DNA from: Polytrichum commune
Taxonomy: Eukaryota > Streptophyta > Polytrichopsida > Polytrichales > Polytrichaceae
NCBI GenBank assembly: GCA_950295325.1
Contig: OX485809.1
Location: 9,364,001-9,424,000, forward strand
DNA length: 60,000 nt
Direction: 5' to 3'
Numbering within the stretch: the stretch's first letter is position 1; every line of letters starts with the position of its first letter. Of this stretch, positions 21,630 to 33,363 are shown piece by piece. Below the pieces are notes generated by a model. That model ran no database searches. It saw only the letters and a program-made list of their open reading frames with translations, and was not told the DNA's origin. A program made the position numbers and the translations under genes.

Positions 21630-24102
21630 GATATCATGCTCTAAACACATGGTTCTTATTTGGAGGTTGAACCTTAAACTAAGAAAATCCTCTGAGACAC
21701 CCACATGACCATCATTATGAAGTGGCAACATGAAGGGAACAAAATATCTATGAGTTCTAATGGTAGTCATGGAGAAACAAAGTGATAGATGAATATCACA
21801 TCACGGTAATATTGGATCCGTGAGGCTACTTGTATTGAGTGGTGTATAATACAATAATGGATAGAGATCAAAATGTGTGATACCATAGCATCTAATAATA
21901 CAAAAGTAGACAAATCAAAATTATAATTAAAGAATATTTGTGGACAAGGCATAGAACCTTGTAAGCTCAATTTTTTGGCAATCGCCTGGCTTCGAAGCCC
22001 AACCCACTAACTTAGTGATTATTAGCAGCAATAGTCACTTAGGGGCAATTAGCCAGTGTGAATAGTGGGCAATAGCCATTTTGCAGACAGTTGTAACTAA
22101 CTTCTCCTCCCCCGCTGATAAGGAGGAGGCTAGCCATTGCCGAAGTAGGCTATTTTCATCGTAGTATCAGACATAGTCTCAGGTAGGAGCAATTAGGTTG
22201 TTTAGGAGCATTCGAGCACTCAGTGATTGAGGCCGAACAAGTTAGCAATAGACAGTGCCGAGCGAGAGGCTGGCAATAATAGACACAATATGGAGAGCTG
22301 AGTGATTCAGACTCTCAGTAAACTTTGATCTAGGACAGAATGAGTAAATTGTCTTGGAAGTGCAATTGTCTTTGAAGTGGAAGTTGTTGATGAATAAAGA
22401 AGTGTTTATCTGATCTTTGGCAATAGTCTTGAGTCTTGAATTGATTTATCATACGCCAAGAGGGCGAGGAAACTTAGAAAGAAAGGTTGTGAGAGGAAGA
22501 GTGGCCTAAGTCTGAATGTGGCCATAGTCAAGAAAGAGGCATTTTGAAGTCTGAAGTGAGAGCAAAAAGGGCTATAGACAGTGAGTGAAAGCAGGGCCAA
22601 TAGCCGTAGGAAGTGACTGAGAGCATCGGCAAGTAGGCGAGTGAGTGGTAGAGTCTTGGAAGAGACCAGTAAGGGTAGAGATAGGATAAAGGCCATAGCC
22701 AGCATCGAGAGGAGTCAAGAGGGAGAGAGAAGGAGAGGAGACAGAGAAGACAGGAAGTCCAAGAAAGGCAATCGCCTGTGTTATTTGGCTATCGCCTGCA
22801 TGTAACCAGAGAGGCAATTAACAGGAGAGGGAGAGCAATAGTCTTCATGGCCGTTGAGTGAGTCAGAGTGGGAAGAGGGAAAGATAGGCTAGACCATAGC
22901 CTTTACATGTGTCATGTCAGAGAGAAAGAAAGACTCTTGAGGGGCAAGTGTACCAGAAGATAGCTTAGGCATGGCTACAAGACATTACCTGGCGTGAAGC
23001 CAATGTAGGATTGTAAAGACGAAGACATACTTAGTAGCAGGCTATGTGCTGCAAAAAGACATTACCCTCTCATGAGAGAGAAGTTGTTACTTAGTGAAAG
23101 ACATTACCGAAGGTGCATCTTTTTAAGCTTAAAATGAACTTAAGTATTAATCAAGGAATATCGCCTGAATTGTTGATACATTGATTATGTATGATCTTGT
23201 GTTGTTTGTGGCGATGAGTTGCCATATAAGTGGGAGATGAGGAGGATGGTTACAGTTTTGAGAAGAATGGCCGAAAGACTGTAAGTTAAACTAAAAAGGA
23301 TTAATTTGAGATTATTGCAAAAGTTCAATTCTTGTTGTGAAAGACGATGTGGCATGCAAAAAGACATTACCCCGGACTGCGGTCCCGACCAATTGCCAAG
23401 GACAACTTGCCAAGCTTTTGAGCTTCACGACTGAAATAGGTCAAGACATAGAGTGATAGAAAATTCCCTGAAGATAGGACGGAATCACTCACGACTGAGA
23501 AAACACAAAGGAACCATAAGAGTGGAGAATAAGTGGAATAATGAAAGGATGAAGGAAGAAAAACCCTAAGATGTTATTAAGAACCTTTATCCAATGTGAC
23601 ATTAACCCTTATAGACACTATCTCAGTCTTCCTGGAGACATCGTTCCTTGGGTTTTGTTGTTTTGAGACATAGCAAAAACATATTACAAACCTTAAACCA
23701 AATCCTAAGAAATATCTCTAGAAACTAAACCATATGGAATCCCAACCCATAAGGGAGATGTGGATTATAAGTCTATCATATGAAGATAAAAAAAAATGCA
23801 TATCATAGAAAATAAGAACACGGGAGAAATACATGCACAAATATCATGAAAAAAATGGTTTTAAACAATAAACAAGTTGGCAAAGTTTTGAATTATGGCA
23901 GTGCAGTCTAGTTGTAGATGTAGAAACCATTAGATTTGGCTGGGAATGTAAATAATTGGCAACCATGAATAAAACCAAGTGGTTGGGTGTCAAGGAAATT
24001 TGGCTGGTATAATAAAAACAGAAGTAGAATGAAAGACGCGTGCAAATAACTTGGTCGTTGAACGCCAATTGCAACATTGATGATAAAAATAAACGCCAAG
24101 GT
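21630..24102. repeat. 739-bp duplicated segment, copy 2 (interrupted)
   Basis: It comprises 21630-21959 and 23689-24102, split by the solo LTR at 21960-23688. It matches copy 1 at 17468-18206 with scattered point differences. Confidence 0.85.
21960..23688. mobile_element. Solo LTR, 1729 bp, with 5-bp target duplication AACCT
   Basis: It begins TGTAAGCTC and ends ATTACA, giving the short inverted termini TGTAA/TTACA expected of an LTR. AACCT stands on both sides (21955-21959 and 23689-23693), while the uninterrupted copy 1 has a single AACCT at the same point, which proves insertion. Inside are repeated GGCAATCGCC/GGCAATAGCC phrases and at least four AGACATTACC motifs (near 22979, 23053, 23099 and 23362). 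No coding domain is present, and the size suits a long LTR left after recombination between two LTRs. Whether it is Gypsy or Copia cannot be told. Confidence 0.85.
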
Positions 24103-24940
24103 TATGTGAGATAGACACATTGTAAACTGATATTTAAAAACATTAAATTGAAAACAAGTAAGAAATAACGGAAATACAAAACAAATATATTTAACAATAA
24201 TAATATAAAACTTTATGAAAATGTAATAATTTGAATGTAGTCAATTAAAAGATATACAACTAGGACAATGTGGATAAGATAGAAATTAAAAAATTAAAAA
24301 CAGAACAAAGAATGTGTTGTAAGAATGTGACAGATAGGAAACACATATTTGCAATATATAAGTATAAACAAATGAAACATATGAAAGTACAAAAGAAAGT
24401 AATGTAAAGGGGTATGGAAAGCACGAAGCATATGAGTATGTTTGATGAGGTTGGAAGACACAGTTGTTGTAGCACTGGAGAGATTAAAGATGAAATGTAG
24501 GAAATTATTATATTTTACTTTAGAGTAGCAAAGGTGTAGAAAGAAGAACATGGCAAGAGGACAAAAGAACGGAAATAGTAGGAAATTAAATGATATAGTG
24601 GAGACCAAAAAGACATTGATTTTCGATGGGGGGATGGAGGCATTGAAATATGAAGACATAGAAGATCAGTGTGAAGAAGAAGAAGGGGAAAATGACCGCA
24701 CAATCAACAATGTAGATACGATTACGAACAATGAAGAAAAGGAAGAAGAAAGAGATGTAAGCATTTGTCAATTATAAGCATTCATGAAATTTTATTACGT
24801 AAATGATTTGCATGTGAAGGTCTTTGAGTGAGAATGTTCGGTAGGTATTTTTTGGATTGGAATTGGCCACTAGAAATCTAAAAATCTTAGTTGCCACCCT
24901 TACGCCCACTACATAACTTTGAGTTTTGGTCTTCATTTTT
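24103..24940. other. No gene recognised
   Basis: Very A-rich. The plus-strand frame 24550-24777 (75 codons, acidic, many Glu) and the opposite frames appear compositional. No splice or homology support was seen. Confidence 0.4.
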
Positions 24941-24949
24941 TTCTTTTTT

Positions 24950-25170
24950 ACCTAGAGTGAGGGTTGAGGAAGGATCGGATCTTGAGTGTGAGGGTGGAGA
25001 AAGGACCGGATCTTGAGTGTAAAGGTGGAAGAAGCACTGGACCTTTAGTGTGGAGGTGGAAGGAGGGTGGATTTTGAATGTGGAGGTGGAAAGAGGTTGG
25101 ATCTTGAGTGTGAAGGTGAAAAAAAAATGGGTGGATCTTTAATGTGGAAGTGGAATGAGCTTGAGTGTGG
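24950..25170 (+). repeat. Minisatellite array 1, about 36-bp unit
   Basis: Units follow the pattern GGATCTTGAGTGTGRAGGTGGAAGRAGG, about six copies with drift. The same unit forms array 2 at 25768-26020, on the same strand. Confidence 0.85.
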
Positions 25171-25204
25171 AATACACAAATATTTTAAATACTTGTAATA
25201 TATC

Positions 25205-25460
25205 ATGTGCGGAGTGGTGGTTTAGTGGCTAAGGCCTCTATGTGGGAGCCAAGAGGTTCAAGGATCAAACCCCTTGGCCCCCCGCCCTTGGCTTAGCTTG
25301 CTAGGTAAGTGGCTAGGCACTTAGGACTATAGGTGCTTATAGATGGCAAGGCTAGGATTGGACTTACTAATGATGGATATCTCTTTTAAAGAGAAAATCA
25401 TTAACTACCGTCGTGGTCAAAGGCCTTAATCCACGACACATTTTTGGCACTCATTTGTTA
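25205..25460 (+). mobile_element. tRNA-derived SINE-like unit
   Basis: GTGGTTTAGTGGCTAAGG (about 25217-25234) resembles an RNA polymerase III A box, and GGTTCAAGGATCAAACCCC (about 25255-25273) resembles a B box with its T-arm stem. The spacing of about 36 bp is normal for tRNA promoters. The sequence between does not fold as a complete tRNA with a normal anticodon arm, so this is not a functional tRNA gene. A tRNA-unrelated body follows to about 25460. The 3' end and target duplication are not defined. Confidence 0.6.
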
Positions 25461-25767
25461 AAAAATAAGACCACTCATTATTCAACATATCAACCAATGA
25501 TAGCCCTACACATGCATGCACGTTTTAACGTTAAGTAATAATTTAGTGTGAAGCCCGTAAAACAATTAGTATATTCGGACATCATAAGCAATGGTCCTAA
25601 ACATATTGGCTATGTGCAAATAAACGATCAATGGGGTGTAGGGCATGGTCCCCCAAGACATGTCGTAGACAACACAATTTCTAGTAATATATGATATTAA
25701 GTCACGTCCTTGTATACTTCAACAAATGTCATGTTACATGTCTAAATTGTACACAATCTCTAGTAGT

Positions 25768-26020
25768 GGAGGGCGGATATTGAGTGTGGAGGTGTATAGA
25801 GGGTTGGATATTGAGTGTGAAGGTGAAAAGATGATTGGATCTTTAATGTGGAGGTGGAAGGAGGGCGGATCTTGAGTGTGGAGGTGGATAGGAGGCTGGA
25901 TCTTGAATATGAAGGTAGAAAGAGGGCAGATCTAGAGTGTGTAGGTGAAAAGAGGGTTGGATCCATAGTGTGAAAGTGGGAGTGGAACGAGGGTGGATCT
26001 TGAATATGAAGGCCGGATCT
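25768..26020 (+). repeat. Minisatellite array 2, about 36-bp unit
   Basis: About seven units of GGCGGATCTTGAGTGTGGAG plus GTGGAARGAGG type, the same family as 24950-25170. The 600 bp between the arrays hold the SINE-like unit and AT-rich sequence. The minus-strand frames (Ser/Pro-rich, HSRSALLPP-like) are translations of the repeat. Confidence 0.85.
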
Positions 26021-26439
26021 TCAAATTGGTAGGATATTGTAAAGATGTAGAACAAAACGAGGATGGCATTTGAAACGATAACACCATATACAAGGAAGAA
26101 TAACTCATTTCATGACCACTACTTAATAATTATGGTGAGCAGAAGTATTATAGGAAGAAACAACTAAAGCTCTACAATATTGACAGGTTTCAAATATGAA
26201 GTTCATTCTTGCAATTTATTTGAATGTATGTAACCATAGTCACACTGATCGCAGGGTCAACGTTTCTTCTCTATGTAACCATATGATGCAATCATGTCCT
26301 GATTTTTTTTGAAGAAATAATACTCTTGTCTAGGGCAGATCCAACATATTGTATTATCAATAAATGAACAGAAGTTATTGAATTTAATAATGAAAGATAA
26401 ATATACGGACAATTTGTGCATACTTAAGTTGAGGGTGAT

Positions 26440-27020
26440 GGAGTAAGGCGTTAACGCCCTACTTCATCACCCCCAATTGTAGTATGCATAAAGAGATACA
26501 AGCTTCATTAAATGTTTGTGGATGTTCTGTGACCGCAATGGATGCAAAAACAAACATAAGCAAAATGCACCTTACATGTGGTAATTCTAGTATCAGTTGC
26601 AGTCGCGAAAATAGGGCGTTAACGCCCTTATTTTTTGACATCAACTGATGTCCAAACAACTGCATGCATGCATGCCCATTGGAAGCCAATTTGGAGCACA
26701 ATTAAGGTGAGTGAGGTAGAGTGTTAATGCCCTACCCCCACAACCTCAACTGAAGTGTATAGTATAAGAGTACGAAGCAAGCAAAATAATTAAAAAAAAA
26801 AATCAAAAACTCATGAATTTCACAATTTTTTGGTAGAGTGTACCTCATGCTTGGCAAACTAAAATTATTTTATTTTTTTGTACATAGACATTATCAGCTT
26901 GCGTATTTGTACAAAAAAAATCAGATTTTTTTCTTCAAACATCAAATTACAAGATTTTTTTTCGAAAAAACTAAAATTGGCAACATTGTAGATTTTTGCA
27001 AAATCTACCCATAGGCTACA
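26440..27020. repeat. Dispersed GGGCGTTAACGCCC palindromes (first group)
   Basis: Perfect or near-perfect palindromes centre on GTTAAC: GGCGTTAACGCC at 26447-26458, AGGGCGTTAACGCCCT at 26613-26628 and a degenerate GTGTTAATGCCC near 26721. They lie in AT-rich sequence upstream of the tandem array and of the methyltransferase pseudogene. 26760-27020 is very A/T-rich without genes. Confidence 0.65.
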
Positions 27021-27024
27021 TTTT

Positions 27025-27760
27025 AGAAACCTCCAACGCCCTATCTAATGAGAGGGCCCACTCTTCGCCTTCAACTCTCACATTTTTTTGGATTTTTTTT
27101 CAGATTTTTTTTTTGTTTTTGTAGCTTACATATACCTTCAATTGGCTCTCATTAGATAGTGCGTTAACGCCCTACCCCTTTGCCTTCAACTGTCATATAT
27201 TTTTTTGGTTCTTCAAAATAATTTCACGTTGTGTTTTAGTATTACATATACCTTCACTTGCCTCCCATTAGATAGGGTATTAACGCCCTACTCTTTCCTC
27301 TTCGAGTGTTATATGTTTTTTTGGTTTTGCAAAATTATTTCATCTTATTTTTTAGCATTATATACATCTTCACTTGTTTCTCATTAGATAGGAAGTTAAT
27401 GCCCTACCCCTTCGCGTTCAACTGTCACATTTTTTTGGTTTTTCAATATATATATATTTAAGCATTACATATTCTTTACTTGACTTTCATTGGGTATGAC
27501 GCAAGTGCCATACCCCTTCGCCTTCAATTATCATATATTTTTTCAATTTTGCAAAAAAAAATTAATTTCTTTTTAACATTATATACATCTTCAATTGCCT
27601 CGTATTACGTAGGTAGGGCGTTAATGCCCTATCCCTATCCCTTCACCTCTTATATGTTTTTTTGATTGTTGTATTATTATGTTTTATTTCATTATATGAA
27701 CTTAAATTTACTCTTATTGGGTATGTTGTTACCACTATACTCTATCATTTTCACATTATT
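27025..27760 (+). repeat. Tandem array, unit about 115 bp, each with a GTTAACGCCC core
   Basis: About seven units share CATTAGATAGG, GCGTTAACGCCCTACCCCTT, CGCCTTCAACTGTCAYAT, a T-run, TTTTGCAAAA and AGCATTAYATAYMTTCA. The cores lie near 27161, 27276, 27394, 27498, 27612 and 27722; some are decayed (GTTAATGCCC, GACGCAAGTGCC). The array ends about 40-80 bp before the first recognised exon of the ParB-methyltransferase pseudogene. The frames across it are low-complexity. Confidence 0.75.
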
Positions 27761-27801
27761 TATTTATTTTTAATATCAATTGCATTATATAGAAATTTTA
27801 G

Positions 27802-30800
27802 AGACCCAACGTTCCTTATTCTTCTACAAATGTTAATGATCATGAACCGCGATTTATTGATGCAAGTCTTCATATTCCTACTCAACCTAAGATTAGAAAG
27901 ACTACTCGACGTAGAAAAAGGATTGGCAAACAAAAAATTCACGATGATATTATTTTTCCAGATTTTCATGTCAAGCTTCCCGAAGCTTCTGAAGACGATG
28001 ATATTTTTTTTTGTTAGGCTAAGATTTATGATATTATGACCAAATGGAAAGTGAATGCTAACGCTATCTTTAATGAGTTATGTGTAACTCGTTTTTGTGT
28101 GCATTTTAGTCATATGGTTTCAATGTCCGTTGTTCATCATGCTCTCAAGATTGAAAATCTCCAGCTTGAAGGAGAAATTTTTAATGGCTACCGAGATGGA
28201 GATTGTGTATATTGTTTGTTTGTAACCAATGAGACGGGTTTCCCTCAAGATGTTACTCCTGACTTTCTTTCTTCATGGTTTGTTCATTGGTTAAAGGCCC
28301 ATGATATATTTGAAGATATGTTTGAATCCGATCCTATCCTTCATTGCTTAAAAAACAAAACATTTTTTATTTGGGACGGAAATCATAGATTATTGGCATG
28401 GAAAACATATTTTGATCGAGTGCATAAAGATGATTATTCAAGATACGTGCATGTTGATTCAATCATTTTGGATCCAAAAGATAAAGTTTAAAGTCTTTTG
28501 AGCGCTATGCATGACACATATAAATAGGTTTTTTTAATAATGATATGTGTTTCAAAATTAATATTCAATATTCAATGTCTGTTCCAAATCTACCGAGAGT
28601 TCTCATGTCTCTACCAACTTTGTGCACATTTTTGGTCGTATGCAACATATTGGTAGTATGCATGTTTCATTTTTTAAAAACAACTTCATGATGATGTGTA
28701 TCAAAAATATCTTATAAAGCCCAAAGACATGTGGTATCCAGTCACTCGTAACGTGATCTTGGACTACATGTACAGTGTAAGTGTACTATTTGTCTTTCTT
28801 ATAATATAATCTTTCTGTAGTTTTTGTCAAATTCATTTTATTTCTCTTATGCATATTTTTTTTGCATGTACTAGCAAAAACTTGCGGAAGCGAGAGACTT
28901 GGCACTCCAGAAATACAACGAAATCACACATTGTGAATAAAAAACTTCAAAAGTTGTTGACATTGTTATTAATGAAGTTATTAAGGAGAAACGCCACAAG
29001 TTATACACACCTTTAATTAAACAACTTCAAATTGCCAACCCTACTTTTACTTATGTTTTTCTTAAACAAGTTCAATTTCAATATGACAAGTCTTTTTTTA
29101 TTAAAATGATGCAAGAAAAAATCACACTATCTTGCTAATTGTGTTGTTGAACTTGAATATAAGGTTTCTTGGCTAAAATTATGAAAAAAACTCTATCTAT
29201 GCTAAAGATACTTTATGTTTCTTCATATCCCAATTTTCTAATATGATTTTTTAAGAATGGTTGCAAAAAACTTCATTCTAGGCCCAGCTAGAAAAACATG
29301 CTTTATAAGAATGCTAAAAAATTCTAGAATAATTATGTGATGTGGACTCTTCAACTTCACCGTCAATCGATTCATTATCAAAATATATCAATAAATGGAA
29401 GAGTATTACTATAATATTCTTGTTTAATCATGAATTTCAGATTGGACTTATCAAGAGAAAAAACTCATGGGAAGAACAACCTTTTTGTGAACGTGCTTCA
29501 AAACGAATAATATTTAGATTTATTTTTATTGTTGATGTTCTTTTGAGTTTTTTTTTAATATTTATTTTTTATTGCATTGCGTGAACAAGTACATATGAAT
29601 TATTAACATAATGTATTTTAATTGACAATAGATATTTTTGAATCGTATTGATTCTAAATAATTGTCTCACGGAGTTGTAATATTTCATAAAAATTTGGAA
29701 GAATACATCTTCTGAACATTACATGTATGCCGGAAAAATCCTTCAAGAATTGACTAGGCCTCGTTTTGACGATTGCGGATGATACCTCGATTGTCCCAAG
29801 GCCAATACTCCTACATAAGAATTATTATCACGACAATGTCTTGATGTTGCGCCAATTGATCCAAGAGATACAATAAATCCTCAGTTACATATTGACAAAC
29901 TTAAAATCAACCAAGATGCCAAACTATTTCCACCATCCTAATGCAACAAGAAATTAAAAGAGGTTGATGTACCACAAATACAAGTAACATCTGAAGTTTC
30001 TTTGCAATATAATTTTGCATTATTTCTTTCGTCATGTTCAGCTCGTCCACTTTTTCTTTCTATCTTACATCCAATTTCTTCTCAAGAAATTTCATTTTTG
30101 AATATTCATCAAGAAACTACTTATCATGAATTTCATTCAATATCTAATGAGCATATTTTTCTTTCTACAACATCAATAATTTTGCAATCTTTTGCATCAA
30201 TTTAAACACAATTGATTTTTAATTCTAGTTTTGATGCCATCGACGTCGGAATCACTGTAACACATAGATAATTGGCCATTCTTAAAAAAAACTTGTCTTT
30301 GGCCAACTAATAAGTTGTAAATAAATCCAAACATTCTACTAGACCTCTCTCCAATCAAGATCCGGGACCATCTGAATTCAAGCTATGAAATTCATCAAAT
30401 GTGTATTCATATTTTTATATATTTTCTTTTAATTCATTTGAATTTCTTCTATTATACATTGATTTCAATTGATTTAGTAAAAAATATATTTATTTTGATA
30501 TTTTTGTATTATATAATTCAGATTTCGGATGATCATGAATATTTTATTACATGTTCGAAAAAACCAATATCGTAGATATTATTTTTACTGATATCAATGA
30601 TTGGCTTCCGGTTCTTATAACTGAAGCACCCAATACGGTGTCATCTTGGAATATCAAGCAGAATAAAGCATTTCTTACGCCAATGTATGTTGGACACGCA
30701 TATCTTTAAGATGATGGTGTCATTGTTATTTTCGGTAATGTTTATTATGAAAATCGGAGGGAATTCAATGCATGCCTTAATCAAGTACAAATGATGGTTA

Positions 30801-31747
30801 TAAGATATTCTATTGCATCAATGCAAATGATCATCTTGTCAATCAAGATAATTCAAGGCAAACAATAAATATTTTACCAATAAAAGTTTGTGATATTTTT
30901 AACTTGAATGTATTTCTAACATGTTTATTTATTTATTTGCAGAACAAGGTTTTGTTTTGCATATACTATTGCCGGAAGATAAAATGACCCTACGAAACGT
31001 CAACCAATTTTTTAATTCATAAAGTTTGAGGGCCCTAAAATGGACATATCTACTACGAATGTAGCAATCAATATGGTGACAGATAATGACCTTATAATAA
31101 AAATAAAACTATGAGAATAATATAGAGAGGTGGATGGCATAAAACTCCTCATTTCTTCCAAATCTTTGTGGAATGTCTGTCTCCAAAAGGTAGTCATGTT
31201 ATCGACCTCATTTGCTTCATAGGAGGTTCAATTTTGGTGTCTCGTGCATGCGGTCGTCACCTACTTGCATTTAAGGAAGACCAAGAAATATTCAATTAAG
31301 TGTTCAAACCTATTTTTGATAATATTCAAAAATATAATATTGAAGGCCACCGAATCAAAGTTATTGATGATGATGCTTTGCCAGATGAAGAACTGATGTC
31401 TTTTGATTGTGAGTAAGTTAAAGTGTGGGTTTTTTCAAATTATTTGAATTGTCAATATTTATATACACAATATTAATCATATTACATGTTATTTTTCATT
31501 CAAGAAATTTATCAAGAAATCAAGATTTGTTCATTTCTTTGGAGTACATGAAGTTCTTCGTAGTCCTACTCTTAGCATTCATTTGCCACCGTATGAAGAA
31601 GCAGTAGCAATACATATTGCTAATACTCTAGAATCATCGTATGATTATGGTTACGAATCAGATATTTCGGACAATATGATTATTTTCAAATACTTAGATA
31701 TTGATACTATAGAGAGTGATACATCTATTAGTTGTGATGAATCATGA
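27802..31747 (+). pseudogene. ParB-like plus beta-class DNA methyltransferase gene, decayed, multi-exon
   Basis: The coding text is fragmented but follows one order. Exon a (from the TTTTAG acceptor at 27801) has basic RKTTRRRKRIG, then at 28036-28491 a 151-codon frame containing FFIWDGNHRLLAW, the DGNHR-type motif of ParB/sulfiredoxin-fold domains. It ends at donor AGT|GTAAGT (28777). After a 98-bp intron (acceptor CTAG at 28874), exon b runs QKLAEARDLALQKYNEITH to about 29130. Further blocks lie at 29340-29570 and 29690-30200. At about 30526 (acceptor TTCAG) a block IIFTDINDWLPVL...DDGVIVIF is in the place of motif IV. At 31105-31310 HKTPHFFQIFVECLSPKG is like motif X, and GSHVIDLICFIGGS then GRHLLAFKEDQEIF is like motif I. 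The last exon ends at the stop at 31745-31747. IV-X-I is the beta-class order. In-frame stops (28015, 28489) and frameshifts show it is dead. Substrate base unknown. Confidence 0.65.
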
Positions 31748-32642
31748 AGTGCATTTATATTAGTTGATTTATTTGCATTTGAGTGACCTTCATTGTGTTT
31801 TGTGACACATTTTGATATTATATTTTTTGATTCATTGGATGATTGGATTTCGAATACTTGTTTGTTTGCAAAAATTGTTTCCATTTACTAGGATGCACAT
31901 ATAAAATTCTTTATGATTTATTTGAAATATAATATTTAAAAATAATCATTCACATAAGGGATATTATTCTAGGAATTTATTTTCAAATGAAACAATTTGT
32001 TGACCTTGAGATCATCCAATTGATGATAATACCTTCATAATGTATTCAAATGATATTACATCATATAATCACTTGTACATTTGTTTTCCATGGAAATAAG
32101 TATATACTTTGGTTTTTCATGATATAATATATATTATATTCATTTCAATCTCATTATATTTCTATATAATATAATGTACAAAATCCTAATATTAATAATA
32201 TTTTAAAATGTTTTTTACATTCAAGTGTTTTAGGCTCATTGCTCACGAACCTAGGCTCATTTGAGAATGAGTAAGTTTTAATACAATAATTATTGATTTA
32301 ATTCATCCATTTCATTAAATTTCATTAGTTCAAGAATCTTCCTATAATTCCAAAATCAATTCGCAATGTATAAGTGTTCAAATGTATATAGATGACGAGG
32401 CGAAAGATAGTAGCATGTCCAGTGCTACTAGCGATGAATAAATTTGGTATTGGATTTTATGTTGTTTATCCTCCCCACCCCTCTTATTACTAAACCCCAA
32501 AATCATAATTCTTTAGGCCAAAATTCCACGGTTATAGGATACTAGTGGCCCTATTACCAAATATTTCACCTTCCTCATCGATCACAAGTTGCCACTCACC
32601 GCTCACCACTCATTGCTCACCGCTCACAAACTAGCACTCACC
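31748..32642. other. No gene recognised; GAGCAATGAG-type simple repeat at the end
   Basis: AT-rich to 32480. At 32586-32640 GCTCACCGCTCACCACTCATTGCTCACC is an imperfect repeat next to a 20-bp poly-G run (32643-32662). A related phrase, GCTCATTGCTCACGAACC, is at 32235. Confidence 0.5.
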
Positions 32643-33362
32643 GGGGGGGGGGGGGGGGGGCTAGTATACACAATATGTCAGGTCTTAGCCGAGCCATGCA
32701 TGTGCATGTGTTGGGGAGGCATGTGTATTGTATCCACCATTATAGGATCGTGATGGCTTAAGGCGTGTTGTGTTGATTACCAACATTTACTAGGGTATAG
32801 CACCTTGTGTGTTTGTTGGATTGGAGTGTGTGGGCTCTTTGGTGTATTGCTTTGTTGTGTTGGGCTATGGGAAGGCCTTGTATGTGTGGGTGGGTGCAAG
32901 TGGAGAGTAGGTGTCATCACGTGTCAAATTTGTGGTTTGGGCAAAGTGTGTCGTTGGGGTTGGGATATGTTACTAGTCATAGATGTTTTTTCAGTGGTTC
33001 CCCATGTATTGGGTGTATCAAAATTTTAAGGTTTGTATAATATGTACATAAGATATGCTTAAGGCTTTGCAAAAGTGGTTTGAGAGTTTTTGATTGATTT
33101 TCTCGTTAGACACCCATTTGTCGACGTATGTGAATGTGGATATTGCAATTCGTAGTTCTTGTTCGTGGTGGTATTTGTTTATGTATGTTTGAAAGTTGTG
33201 GATTTCTCCATAATGTTCGTTTGTTGGGATTCCGTTGTGCCAATAAGGTATGGTGTGTGCAATATGTATGTGGGGTGTGGGGATTGGATTATCGCGGGTG
33301 GTACCTTCATTTGCTAGTTGGTCTGCAACTTCATTGCATGAGATTCTAGTGTGTGTTCTAAA
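32643..33362 (-). pseudogene. Non-LTR retrotransposon ORF segment on minus strand (end of RNase H onward)
   Basis: Read from 33362 downward, the frame is open for about 75 codons: RTHTRISCNEVADQLANEGT, which is the C-terminal end of an RNase H domain (last conserved Asp in NEVADQ), then PTPHIHIAHTIPYWHNGIPT and on to YVDKWV near 33110. It continues with stops to LRPDILC near 32690 and ends in a poly-C run at 32662-32643 (polyproline). The strand is A/C-rich like the plus-strand part at 33364-34920. The beginning of the RNase H domain is missing here and lies on the opposite strand. Confidence 0.7.
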
Positions 33363-33363
33363 T

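Noticed and set aside
24550-24777. Acidic 75-codon frame
   Set aside because: A-rich composition explains the Glu/Lys content; no splice sites or similarity support it.
25205-25285. Functional tRNA gene
   Set aside because: Only the A- and B-box regions fit; no complete cloverleaf or anticodon arm is seen.
26440-27760. CRISPR array
   Set aside because: Units are about 115 bp with similar, not unique, spacers, and the setting is a eukaryotic genome.
32805-33349. Plus-strand Cys/Trp/Val-rich frames
   Set aside because: They are antisense to the A/C-rich retroelement ORF on the minus strand.
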